Shown here: positions 34,627 through 45,460 of the stretch, in pieces | Numbering within the stretch: position 1 is the first letter of the stretch | Layout of the letters: the number at the start of each line of letters is the position of its first letter | The notes under the pieces: model-generated | The model's database searches: none | The model's input: only the letters and a program-made list of their open reading frames with translations | Told to the model about the DNA's origin: nothing | Program-made: the position numbers and the translations under genes | From: Eunapius fragilis | Taxonomy: Eukaryota > Porifera > Demospongiae > Spongillida > Spongillidae | Direction of reading: 5' to 3' | NCBI GenBank assembly: GCA_963681505.1 | Contig: OY811971.1 | Location: 17,190,234-17,254,233 of the forward strand | Length of the DNA: 64,000 nt

Positions 34627-37626
34627 ATGTTTCGACGAGGACGATTGTCAAGGAAACGCAAGCTCGAGCACAAAAGGCGCCAATGCAGTGGATTTACTGT
34701 CTCCATTGGAATTGATATTTGGAAGAATACCAGGAGGGCCCATCTGCAGCAGCAACTGAGTGAAGTAACTGTTGTGCAGACACTGCTTCCTCCAGGTAAT
34801 GAACTACATGCTAGGTGTAGTGAGTACAATAAGTTATATTTTCAATAGGGTGGTTCAGAGTTGGTGATGGTGCTTTTGGCAAGGTGGACAAAGATCCTGA
34901 TGGTATTTTGAGGTTGTCTCGATGTGTGGTCTTCAATGAAAACATGGAATGGCATGTGCAGGTACGAGTCCAGCAGTATAAGATTTCATGTTGCATACAA
35001 ATGTCTACAATTTGTTATAGGTTGATGGCAAGCAACTGAACTCATCTGTGCCTACTTTGAGCCAGGCTCCTCAGTGTTGTACATCTATTGAGGATGTCAA
35101 GACACTTCTGAACTTTGTGCATTCTTGTCATCTGTGTTGTGGAAATAGTGATGAGAAGTTCATTGTCTATATTTCAACAAAGAATGGAAAGATAATGAAT
35201 GCCTCAGGTAAGTACTCCAGTGGAAAAAAATATGGTGCAATGATCCCACTGTTCTATTATGAAAACCGACAGGTAATGAGTGTGTGGCTTACTTGGACTC
35301 CTTACACTCTATGATTCGCCATGCTGAGTGTGAGATTCTAATAACACCAGGAGAGGATGGTCATCACTGCTGTAGCAGGTGTAAGGCATACAGATGCAAT
35401 CTAAGAGCCTTAGTTAGCCGCCATGAGAAGCATGCATCTGATACCAGCTGCACTGATCCCAGTAGTCATGCAGCCTTCTCACGCTTAAGTTCTCCTTTGA
35501 AGTGCACTCGTTATCACCAAGAACATGCACTACGAATAGCTTGTCAGCGTCAAGTCACCAATCTTAAGAAGAAACTTGAAGCAGCGATTGATGGAAGTGG
35601 GCTCATGGTGTCAAGCAGTTTACATGATGACCTTGTACAAATCATGAAAAATAATGCTGAGGTAATTTGCACAACTCATCCACCTGGGACCTTTGGGCGT
35701 GTATTTTGGGAAGCTCAAATGCAAGCAGCTTCAGTCAAGGATTCCAAACAGATGCGATGGGACCCTGTTATGGTGCGGTGGTGTCTCTATTTGCGCCATC
35801 TTTCCTGTTCAGCTTATGAGATGTTGCGAGAAACAGGAACCATAAGCCTTCCATCGCAAAGAACACTTCAAGTCTACACTTACCACATCAAAGCTACGGT
35901 AGGATTTTCTGACGAAGTGGACAAGCAACTTGGAATTGATGCAAAAGTAGCATCTTGTGTGGAACGAGACAAATGTGTCATTCTCATTTGTGATGAGATG
36001 CACATCCGGCAGGACCTTACATATGACAAGCACACAGGTAGGCTCAGCTGAATGTGTCCATGCTTTTTAAGCAAGCATACTGATTGTTCAATAGGTGCAC
36101 TGACTGGGTTTGTTAACATTGGCGACATCAACCAGCACCTGGCTGAATATGAGAAGCAGTTAACAAGCGACGATGGTATCCGGAACCCTCTCGCCTCGTC
36201 AATGCTAGTATTGATGGTCAGAGGACTGTTTACACACCTCCAATTCCCCTATGCTCAATTCCCATGTACTGAATTGTCAGGCAAGTTTACATTTCTGTGT
36301 CGGTGACGTGTTTTGATATTATCCACAATGTAATAGGAGACCAACTCTTTCCTCTTTTGTGGAATGCTGTGTCACGGTTGGAAAATCTGGGGTTCTTAGT
36401 CCTTGCTCTATGTTGTGATGGTCTGTCTGCCAACAGGAAGTTTTTCAGACTACATGACACATGTTCTAGCACAGCAGTATACATAGTTATTAATCCTTAT
36501 GCCCATGATGGGGATAAACGTTACATTTTTTTCCTGTCCGATTCACTTCACTTGGTGAAAACTGTTAGAAACTGCTGGGCAAACAAGAAACGAAAATTAT
36601 GGGTATGTAATACATGTATTATGTGCATTCTAAAAATGAAATGTATTGCCCATGTTTAGTGCAATGGAATGGATATATCATGGGATCATCTAACGGAACT
36701 CTATACAAAGAACAGGGCACAGGCTGATGACACTGGCTTAGCACTCATACCGAAGCTCAAGTATGAACATGTACATCTTACAAGTTATTCTAAAATGCGT
36801 GTTGACCTTGCAGCTCAAGTAAGGATGATTGGTGTTCCCGTTACAACGTACATGTTCCAATCATCAATGTATCTATACCTTGTTACATCCAGGTTCTCAG
36901 CAGTTCTGTAGCGAAAGGCCTAACACTGTTTGTAGGAGCCAAAGCAATACAAACGGCATATTTTGCAGAAATGTTTGACAAATTTTTTGACTGCCTGAAC
37001 AGTTCAAGTCTGTCTGCAGGCAAGCTATCCAGAAATCCTTTTAGATCTCCATACAGATCAGGGAATGACTGGAAGCTAAAGGTACACTCAGATTTGACAA
37101 CAATAAAATATATTATACACTTTGTGTTAATAAATTACAGTGGCTAACAGATGTATTTCTGCCATATCTGGATGAGTGGGAGGAAAGTGTGGATAGAAGA
37201 GAAGGATTCAGTCCCTCGCAAAAGAACATGATGATGCTTAGTAAACAAACAAGAGAGGGTCTGAAGCTAACTGGTAAATGACAAAAGAAGTATGCTTGTA
37301 ATTGAAGTTAAACTGATGTTGCTTTTTCTTCACTGATGGCATTTGTAGAAATGGTGTAGTACCTGTTCACAATCCCAGGTGTTGGAGTGTTTCTGAGCAA
37401 TAGGATTTGCCAGGACCCATTGGAAAATTTCTTTGGACGACAGCGCCAACGAGGCAGGGCCAATGGGAACCCATCATCCTCTGAGTTTGTTCAAAACACA
37501 CAAGCATTAAGAATTATATCGAATACATGTGGAACCATACGTGGAAATTTCCGGGGTGGTGCTACCATTGATGCTGATATTCTAGACTCTGGTCCCCTTC
37601 CAAAGCGGCCCAGACATAGTATGTAA
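34627..37626 (+). pseudogene. P/THAP9-type transposase, ten exons, one nonsense codon
   Basis: Exons by splice signals and frame: 34627-34795, 34849-34961, 35021-35207, 35273-36037, 36095-36280, 36337-36602, 36660-36818, 36893-37081, 37141-37273, 37349-37626; all junctions keep frame (about 814 codons). The intron at 36281-36336 starts GC (GC-AG). Family motifs: LPSQRTLQVYT, the first catalytic Asp in ILICDEMHIRQ followed by YDKHTG and GFVNIGDINQHL, an Asp in ALCCDGLSANRKFF, LSDSLHLVKTVRNCW, and the terminal Glu in QDPLENFFGRQRQRGRANGN. The only break seen is TAG at 37357-37359, eight residues into the last exon's reading frame. No THAP zinc finger was found at the N-terminus, unlike typical family members. 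Cut-and-paste transposition is the family role. Confidence 0.85.
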
Positions 37627-37686
37627 TTTTATGGAACATAAATGTTATACAGATGCATTGTAATTTTAAAACATTGTCTATTTCAA

Positions 37687-38517
37687 TTACTGCTTAGGAC
37701 AAAGTTCACTTCGCAATGCCCTTGTCTTTGACATAGTTTTATGTTGCGCCTGTTTATAAAGTTCCATGCAAGAGCTTGCAAATCCAAAACCTCTAACAGT
37801 GACGTATAGGCTCACAATTCGCTGCAGCACCAATTTTGACACGTCCTCTTCAACCTGTGCAGCAATGATGCACCACTGAAAGAGTAAGTCATTGTTGCCA
37901 ACTATAGCCTCTACGCATGTTGCAGCACCTTCTATTCTGTTAGAAGCAAGGGTAAAATGTCTTCGTATGAGATCTTCCATAATCAGGAATATGTCATACG
38001 CCTGATTATTTACTGTCCACAAACCCCCTCGATTTACCAAGTCTACCCATTCTTCACTTTCACAAGAGCTGATTCCATCACCAGCAAACTCCATCACGAA
38101 ACACATCATTTCCTTTATTTTTGGGTGTGATCCCGATTCTATTTTTTCATACACTGTACGGATTATGTAGCCAGCTACATACCGCAAGGCACATCTTTCT
38201 TGATGAGTTAATGGACGCACACATTCAGAATCAGAGACACTAACAGCACTGTTGACAGGAAACTCAAGTTTGATCAAGATGTCAAAAATGTGTTGGGTCA
38301 CAAACTGGTAAAATGCTGGGAATGCCTTCAAATGAACTGTTTTCTGAATGAAGTCCTTCCAACTTTGAACAAATGTATCTGATGTTCTGAGGCGTTGGTA
38401 CGAACTCCAGAAGCGCTCTTTCCTCAACACAATACTGGTGTGTTTGCAGGCAAAGCATGCTTGCAGCCTCACAACAAGTACATGGGCAAACCAGGTTAGT
38501 TGTTCTTCATTGGACAT
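37687..38517 (-). CDS. second gene of the P-type transposon, unknown function
   Basis: An uninterrupted 276-residue frame; the same frame is open further upstream to about 38638 without an ATG, so an upstream exon or the ATG at 38517 (MSNEEQLTWF) is the start. Recognisable family-type phrases are LTHQERCALRYVAGYIIRTV and EEWVDLVNRGGLW; I recall similar proteins in cnidarian and sponge gene sets but no assigned function. No nuclease or DNA-binding motif is evident. Because both TIRs enclose it and it converges on the transposase gene, an accessory role in transposition or in regulating the element is an inference. Its frame is intact although the neighbouring transposase has a stop. Confidence 0.7.
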   Translation of the reverse strand: MSNEEQLTWFAHVLVVRLQACFACKHTSIVLRKERFWSSYQRLRTSDTFVQSWKDFIQKTVHLKAFPAFYQFVTQHIFDILIKLEFPVNSAVSVSDSECVRPLTHQERCALRYVAGYIIRTVYEKIESGSHPKIKEMMCFVMEFAGDGISSCESEEWVDLVNRGGLWTVNNQAYDIFLIMEDLIRRHFTLASNRIEGAATCVEAIVGNNDLLFQWCIIAAQVEEDVSKLVLQRIVSLYVTVRGFGFASSCMELYKQAQHKTMSKTRALRSELCPKQ

Positions 38518-39343
38518 TGACTCCTTCCACCAATCTCTTAATGCTAGTGATGTCCTAATTGCTGCACACGTGTACTTTGACTCAACCTTGAAAGCTGTGT
38601 CTGTCTGTACTGCCTCAACAGCAACCTTAAAATACTCAGCAGAACCTTAGAAATACGAAGCGCATGTATAATACAACTCTAGTTGGTTAGTGGTCTTACG
38701 TGAATTCATGTTTCGCTACACGCACGAGTAATGACGTCATACTACCGCGAAACATTGATATTACCAATGCAATGTATTGCGTTTCCGATCCCGTACCGTA
38801 AGGTATTCAATCTATGCTCTCACATAGATTTGACTCCGATTATGAATGTCATTAAAAAACGCGACCGGCTTCTAACAAGACTCCTGACGAGCGGATGGCT
38901 TACCTTGTTGTCGTCATCGTACAAGAAGGCAACAACAAGCAGTTTCGTGTTTGTTTGATGTCACAAACCGCCTGGTTGTAGAGAACAAAACTATTTTCCA
39001 AACTCGTACGCAGTCCCACGTATTTCTCGTTCTTCTTGTTCCTATTCTTGTTTTTGTTCTTGACCACGCATAACTCGGGATAGGAACACTTTAAAGAAAT
39101 GAAAATTACACCAATGGCTTCAGAATTCGTTGGCATTCTCGCTTCTGTTGTCAAAACGTCTCGGGGCTACATGACATATATCTGTGGTTGTGTTAGCAAA
39201 TCACGTATAGTTAAGCTTACTGCACTGACACGACTCAAATAGGTCATACTTCGCTCGTTATACGAAGTACTAGGATGTAATCAAATGTGTACGGTCTGGG
39301 CACTACACGTAGTGGTAATTAACTGTGGCGTGTATCCGGTTTT

Positions 39344-39866
39344 TAGGCCTGTCGAAAAAATTCCTCCGGAATTTCGGCATTTTTAGGCAGTTTCTATTTT
39401 CACAAAATGCCAGCATTTTCGAACTATATATGCACATCGCATACTACCGACAACGGTCAGTAAACCACAAAAACTAACCGTATGCAGAAATATATGGTTT
39501 ATCACTATCATGGCGAACAACGAGGTCCCATCGTCCTAATTGGCCAGATAAAGACAATCGAAGACATGGCCAGACCCAAGGTCACTGTAGCAACAGGCAT
39601 CGCTAACGTGGCTGCTTCGTTGTCAATCCAGAGCGTACGGGTGTTGCACTTGAACCGTCGTACTTAGATGTTGCGTCTTCTTAACTTCCAATTTGTGTAT
39701 CTGGCCTTTCCTCATCTTCCGCCGATTCCTTGTGCGTTGGACCATATTAAACAATCGTGATGGTTAAAAAGATAACCGGTGGAATTTGGAAATTTTACGG
39801 AGCATTTTTTGCATATTACGGTCGGAATTTTTGACAATTTTTGTGTGGCATTTTTCGACAGGCCTA
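39344..39866. mobile_element. 523-bp MITE with 8-bp TSD
   Basis: Begins TAGGCCTGTCGAAAAA and ends TTTTTCGACAGGCCTA, perfect 16-bp TIRs. CCGGTTTT occurs on both sides (39336-39343 and 39867-39874). The related sequence near 60515 lacks the insertion. An 8-bp duplication fits hAT or P superfamilies; no transposase is seen inside. Confidence 0.92.
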
Positions 39867-39990
39867 CCGGTTTTGCAAATTTGGCCTACATATATTTAAT
39901 AACGTGCACGTGCGTACTATTATCATTCTTGTGTTTTGATCATTGTAGGTTTGACGCTCTTTGTAACTTAGTGAAGTTGTTTTTCTCAAA

Positions 39991-40384
39991 ATGCCTTCAC
40001 GTCAGGAAAAGAAGAAAGCCAAACGACGAGCAAAGTACCTCAAAACTCGAGACGACGTATTAGATTAAGCCCGAGCGGAACTACAAAGCAGAGCCTGAAA
40101 AGAAACGGGCCTCTCAACGTGAAAACTATCGAGCAGAGCCTGATATGAAACGGACCTCTCGACGCGCAAGATATCGAGCAGATTCCGAAAAGGAACGGAC
40201 CGCTCGACGTGCAAGGTATCGAGCAGATCCTGAAAAGGAAAGGGCTGCTAAAAGACAGCGATATTGCATCTCGCTCGGCGAAAAGAGTTACGGTCACTCA
40301 AAGGTATGTCGTACGTTTACCACCTCCCTCTCATATCGAGATGGATTACTTAACACCCTACGGATTATAATCGGGTATGAATAA
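39991..40384 (+). pseudogene. KxRY-repeat basic protein ORF of composite element, frameshifted
   Basis: From ATG 39991 the frame reads MPSRQEKKKAKRRAKY and stops after DDVLD. The adjoining frame carries three repeats of about 16 residues such as ARYRADPEKERAAKRQRY, then diverges and ends at 40384. Lys/Arg/Glu-rich repeats of this type are familiar from sponge proteins, in some cases ahead of Helitron-like helicases (recollection only). A coiled-coil or nucleic-acid-binding role is plausible but unproven. A one-base shift would restore continuity with the first frame; the sister copy at 60653 is broken at nearly the same point. Confidence 0.6.
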
Positions 40385-40492
40385 AAATCAATGAAACAAG
40401 TAAATAAAAAACATTCTCTCTGAGAAAGTTGGTGGCATATAGGATTTGAATGCAATGGTGGTGTAAAAAGGAATGAAACAAGCTAGGGTCTT

Positions 40493-40788
40493 ACAAGTAA
40501 ATAAAAACATCCTCTAACGAGAAAGTTATTGGTATATAGGATTGACCAATGCTGGTGTAAAAAGCATGGAAACAAGAGTGACAGAAATTTTAATGGAAAA
40601 TTGAAATAGGCCTATATTTAGCCCATTAATCAGGCATGCGCTGTTATATTGTGAGTGCTAAATATATAGGCCTATTTCAATTTTCCAGTAAAATTTCTGT
40701 CGCTCTTGTTTCCATGCTTTTTACACCAGCATTGGTCAATCCTATATACCTACAACTCTCTCGTTAGAGAATGTTTTTATTTACTTGT
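40493..40788. mobile_element. complete hairpin M5 inserted into hairpin M4
   Basis: ACAAGTAAATAAAAACATCC at the left and ATGTTTTTATTTACTTGT at the right, long arms with CATGCTTTTTACACCAGC pairing, centre AGGCATGCGC flanked by GCCTATATTTAGC and GCTAAATATATAGGC. It interrupts the left arm of M4 just after CTAGGGTCTT, showing that the hairpin inserts as a unit. Confidence 0.88.
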
Positions 40789-40919
40789 GTCATAAGTTTT
40801 TTTCGCCCTATCGTAGTCAATAATCATAATTATTATAATTATAAGAATTAGTAGAATGTATGATGATGTGTCCTCGTCCACACCGTCTTCTTCTTCGAGG
40901 CCGTCCTCCTCGCCATGCT

Positions 40920-41040
40920 TGTTCTGGCCAGGCGGGCCAGGGGGCAGCACTGCTGGTGGTGGTGGGGACAGCGCTGGTGGGGCAGCACTGGTGGTGGTGG
41001 TGGGGGCAGCACTGGTGGTGGTGGCGGGAGAGCGGCACTG
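40920..41040. repeat. GGT/GGGCAGCACTG-rich tandem sequence
   Basis: Three irregular units containing GGGGCAGCACTG plus GGTGGTGGTGG. The frames through it are low complexity and not considered coding. Confidence 0.7.
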
Positions 41041-41059
41041 CTTCAGGTAGGTACTTCAA

Positions 41060-41830
41060 TATGTGACGTACGTGTACCGAAAAAGTGGTAACCGAAATAA
41101 CGAGTAAAAATTGTGACGGAAGTGACGGATTGAAGTTGTACGGGATATAGAAGCGAAGGCTAGTTTGTATTTGTTCGGTTGCAAGTGAGGACTCTGCTGT
41201 GCTTTTCAGGTAAGATACTAAATTATCTAAGCCTTGGTGCAGTCAAAACCTAGAAAACTAGACTTGTTCAATATTTCTGGCGCGCTGAAATAATGGTTGA
41301 TTTTCATATTCTGCAAAACTTTTGTATGTGTTGAGCGGCGGGGATAGAGTTTTAATAAACAGGTTCCAAAGGTTATAATCTACTGGCATTTCTTTTTTCA
41401 TGGACTTCAGACGATGCCCAAGGTGTTATCAAATGGCCTTCGTGTTTGCACTTGATATACGCTCTTTGTAAAACCAAATCACGTACAAAACCTCTTAGTG
41501 TAACAAGCACTTTTTTTAAAACTAGTTTCTGTAACTTATAAAACAGTGGAAAATAGTTTTATGTGTCTAATGATCGAGCACATTATAACTCTAATTAGAG
41601 CGTACCTTAATCTTCGAGCGGCGCAACTATTTAGTTGAGATTCTTTTATGGCTAATGCAACAGTACTAGGGATTAGAATTCTGTAATTTACAACCGATGC
41701 CCAAGGTACTTTTTAAACAAAGTTATCATTTCAAGCCTAGTCCCCAGGCCAATTATATTGACTTTCTTTACGGTCACAAAGTAAAAATATATGTAGACGT
41801 TGTAAACAAATCGTCAAATGTGTGTCATTT
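41060..41830. other. no recognisable gene
   Basis: AT-rich, short frames only; a splice-donor-like AGGTAAGATAC occurs near 41208 but no exon can be supported. Confidence 0.45.
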
Positions 41831-41839
41831 TGTATATTA

Positions 41840-42679
41840 GGATGAAGACTGCTGCTTATTTTATCAAGCATCTTGAAGAATTCAGAGTGATGACAATATT
41901 CTACAGGCTGCAGTACTAAGAAAAGGATTAGTGATGTACCTATATACAAATGACACAAATAGAAGCATTTCAGGCACTGCCAAAAAAAGTGGCTTCTCTA
42001 CAAGCTGGAGCATTTGTGAACATGGATGCCTTACAGAGGTCAATACAACGTTTCACAGACACAATAAAAACAATCAAGAAGCATCTAGATCGGAATTGGG
42101 ATGCCATGATTAAGCTCTAGCTTAGATGAGCAGTTCATCCTTCCAACTCAAATCCTTTCAGCACATCATACTTCTAAATTGTGTCCAGTAGTTGACAAGC
42201 CAAGTAGTTCCATCTCACAGAAGCTAAGACCCACTGTGAACAATGTCTACCCAGACAATTGAAAGTAAAAGAGATTTGGATTTCAAAAGGTACTGAAGCA
42301 AAAGTTTCAAACTATATTAAACAGAAAGCATGACAATCACAAGCAACAACAGGTTTTGAGTAGAACATTAAGAATTGAAAGCAACCTTCGCTCACAATTA
42401 AGAGATCTTAAGAAAAAGATGGCTCAGAAAGATGCTGCAATAAAACATTTGAAAACTGAAAACTTATTGTTGAAGCAAACAAGTAGATGGTGTAAAATAA
42501 CCCATTCAGAAGAAAACTGCAAAAAAAAACTGCAGGATGTGGCTGATGGAAAGGCCCAGCTGCATGACGAGTTCCCAGAACTACAGGATAATCAGAGAAG
42601 CACCATTACTGCAATACTCACCAATCTAGCCATAATTATTGGATTTCACTTTGAACATATGTGGTTTGTAGACAACTAA
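41840..42679 (+). pseudogene. decayed coding remnant with coiled coil
   Basis: The best piece, 42350-42679, reads LRSQLRDLKKKMAQKDAAIK and KTENLLLKQ, a Lys/Leu/Glu-rich coiled coil as found between the DNA-binding and catalytic parts of several transposases. Upstream short frames (41930-42110) look like fragments of the same gene. Many stops; the family cannot be named. Confidence 0.35.
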
Positions 42680-43719
42680 AATGTCCTTTACCAAGGTCAT
42701 GTCTTATCAGTAAAGTAAAAGGTCAAATATGCCAAAAGTTACTGCTACCTACTTGATAAAACGATGAAAATCAGGATGAAAGACATGACGTTACTATGAC
42801 CGTTTATGAGTTCTTAGTTGACTATATGTTACTGATGACCTGCAAATACCTGAAAATGCTATTTAATCTAATTTGTATGCATATACATGTGTACCCTACA
42901 TATAGTTATATTCTGTCAAGATAATATTGAGTGGTACAATAGCTGCAGTAAAGAGAGCATTAACCGTCACAATTTTTTCTATGATTGCGCATACCGTACC
43001 GTTCACTCAAAATGCAGTGTTTGGAACGCTGTAACTTTTGATATACTAAACCAAATATCATGCTTAAGGTGTCATTCTGCAGCATTTGTATTGCTCTTTT
43101 TGATGATAATAAAATCGCAACACAAAACACGATTTCAAAAAAATCTTGAAGTACCTACTTCAGGAGGTGGCGGGGTGAAGGGGGGAGGAGTCGGAGGATG
43201 AATGTAGTCATCCTCTTCCTCCTCTGACCCCTTGTTGGTGAAAAAAACATCTGCATGAGGTCTTCAGCTGCCATCTACATGTACGTGACAGAGAGTATGA
43301 ATAAATTTTTACCTCTTTCTTTTTAGTGCAAGGCCTAGAATCCACAGAGTATTATTAAATATTTACCTCTTTTTGCAAAGTGCACTATTCAGCGGGTGAA
43401 TGACTTTTATACCTTGCAAAGCCTAAACACGTGTGCAGACTGTGTTATGATTCTATTGGTCCGATTCCATCATGTAAATAACAGGGAGGGAAGGGGTGTA
43501 TGTGTATCAGTTTTGCTAAAAATCTATTGGTCAAATTTGATCCAGTAATAATGCTCCCATCTAAACATGGAGGTGTAGCCGAATTTTGTATAGATGGATA
43601 GTGTGGGAACTCAGGAAGTGAACAATATGGCTCAGTGTAGATCGATAAGTACAATGTAAGGAAGCCTTATCAGATTAAAACAATCTACTGTACACACAGT
43701 TGAGTCACCATACATGCTT

Positions 43720-44426
43720 TAGTGAATGGTTTTGTGCAGATCCGTGTTGTACATAGTCGGGCGGGCCCTACTACCGCGTTTGGTCAGGTAGTAGGGTGAC
43801 AAGCCCGACCAAACGGGCCGCCCGACTATGCTGTACAAATGTTGCATACACAGCTTTTTAATGTTAATACAACATGCCATAACATACCTTTGGGTAGTAG
43901 TGGCAGTTCTGTGACCCCTGCGGTACCGCGTCCTCTCGGAAGCACATTTAGCCAATCGGACAGCGGGGTCATTCCAATACTGACTTCTTTGAGATGCTTT
44001 AATGGCAGCTGAATTGTCCTCGTATTTCTGTCTATTAGCAGCGCGGTTTGCCTCGAGGTCGTCTTCATATCGCCGCCTTTTAGCAGCACGGTTCTCCGCG
44101 AGGTCCTCTTCATATCGCCGCCTTTTAGCAGATCGCTTAGATTCAATATCTGCATGCGTTGTACTTTCGCATACAGATGCCCTTCTTCTTTTCGGGATCG
44201 GCCTTGTAGGTGTCGCGTACAGAAGCCTTCTTTTCGGGATTGGCCTTGTAGTTGTCGCACACAGAGGCCTTCTTTTTTTTCGGGATCGGCCTTGTATCTG
44301 TCGCTAACAGAGGCATTCTGATTGGCCTTGTAGAGCGCTCGGGCGCTTTAGCTTTGTTCTCGTCTTGCTTCTGGAGGTATTCCGCTCGTTGGTTATAGAT
44401 CTCTTCTTTTGATTACACGAAGGCAT
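43720..44426 (-). pseudogene. KxRY-repeat basic protein of composite element, diverged copy
   Basis: Minus-strand ATG at 44426 follows the same AGTGAAGTTGCTAAAA-type leader as the other copies. Repeats include YKANPEKKASVRDTYKADPE and RSAKRRRYEEDLAENRAAKR with RRYEDDLEANRAANRQKY, then ASQRSQYWNDPAVRLAKCAS. At least two frameshifts separate the start from the main repeat block. The family is the same as at 39991 and 60653. Confidence 0.65.
43751..43832. mobile_element. small foldback element
   Basis: TGTACATAGTCGGGCGGGCC and GGCCGCCCGACTATGCTGTACA are imperfect inverted repeats enclosing CCTACTACC-type and GGTAGTAGG inner arms. About 80 bp in all, inside the 3' part of the KxRY remnant. Confidence 0.75.
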
Positions 44427-44559
44427 TTTTAGCAACTTCACTATAATAGCCAAAGTAACAACTACTAAACTGCGATAGGAACACCAAATATATTTTGTGC
44501 AGGTTAGAGACCTAAAATTATTAATTAAAATCTATATATATTTTTTATAATAGAACTTG

Positions 44560-45460
44560 ATATGTGTCTATGTGGATAACGTGGCGGTAAATTTCGAAGC
44601 GATTGGTACTATTCCCGTCCTTCTAAACCATTCCTAGTTCGAGTTATACCTTCCTAAGAAGAAGAAGAAGAAGAAGACGACGACGACGACGACGACGATG
44701 GAGAATTATTTTAGGACTGGGCATGAGAAACAGGAAATTGTTTGTTTCTCTATAACCACACCGTTTTATGACACGGATCGTTGTGCTCTCGTACCATCGC
44801 AATAAAGAGATAAGCGATCCGTTTCTCAGTTGTCCCTCCAGACGCTAGTGAAGTTTTATTAATGACATTCATCAACCCTCAATCAATCCTATTTTGAACC
44901 TGCTGCCGCAGGTTCAGATACTGCCTAAAATTATCTATTACATATCATTATTAATTAGAACTTGATATATGTGTGTCTATATGACATGTAAGGATAACGT
45001 GTCGATAAATTTCGAAACGATTGGTACTATTGCCGTTCTTCAAAACCGTTCGTAGCTCGAGTTATACCTTCCTAAGAAGAATTAGAAGAATTATAAGACG
45101 ACAACGACGACCAAGAATTATTTTAGGACTGAGCACGAGACACAGGAAATTGTTTTTTTTTTCTCTATAGCCACACCGTTTTATGACACGGAACCAACGT
45201 AGAACTGTAGATCGTTGTACCCTCATTCCATCGCGAAAAAGTGATAAGCGGTCCGTTTCTCCGTTGTCTCTCCAGACGCTAGAGAAGTTTTATTAATGAC
45301 ATTCATCAACCCTCAATCAATCCTATATTGAACCTGTTGCCGCAAGATCAGATAATAAGGGAAAATGGAAAAGGCCTATATTTAGCACATTTCTATTATG
45401 TATGTTGTTTGTGTGCTAAATATAGGACTATACCATTTCCCCTTGTTATTAGATACTTGA
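44560..45460. mobile_element. composite element C5: two tandem modules and a hairpin core
   Basis: Two direct copies of the module (44560-44900 and 44975-45330) share CGATTGGTACTATT, GAGTTATACCTTCCTAAGAA, CACACCGTTTTATGACACGG and GACATTCATCAACCCTCAAT. The first contains a GAA/GAC run (44656-44700). A hairpin core of family M follows (45350-45450: GGGAAAATGG, CCTATATTTAGCACA, TGTGCTAAATATAGG). Confidence 0.75.

Larger units (their letters stand above)
34034..38814. mobile_element. P/THAP9-superfamily transposon carrying two convergent genes
   Basis: TAGATTGAATACCTTACGG at 34034 and its exact reverse complement ending at 38814 begin a perfect terminal inverted repeat of about 38 bp (inner end GGAAACGCAAT). 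The 4.78-kb interval holds a multi-exon P-type transposase on the plus strand and a second gene on the minus strand, tail to tail with 60 bp between the stops. The right flank falls inside another repeat (the composite-element module), confirming insertion into repetitive DNA. I could not identify an 8-bp target duplication; it may have decayed. Confidence 0.85.
38825..40492 (+). mobile_element. composite hairpin element C4 with KxRY ORF (duplicate of 59950-61120)
   Basis: Order: module in reverse (38830-39160, GGCTTACCTTGTTGTCGTC, GTTTCGTGTTTGTTTGATGT), spacer, an 80-bp leader (GACGCTCTTTGTAACTTAGT), ATG at 39991, repeat ORF, then the left arm of hairpin M4 (40396-40492). The same order is present at 59950-61322. 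Two later insertions modify this copy: a MITE at 39344-39866 and hairpin M5 at 40493-40788. Confidence 0.75.

Noticed and set aside
40817..41066. Three overlapping frames across the GGT-rich stretch
   Set aside because: Low-complexity composition on both strands; no supported start, domain or splice site.
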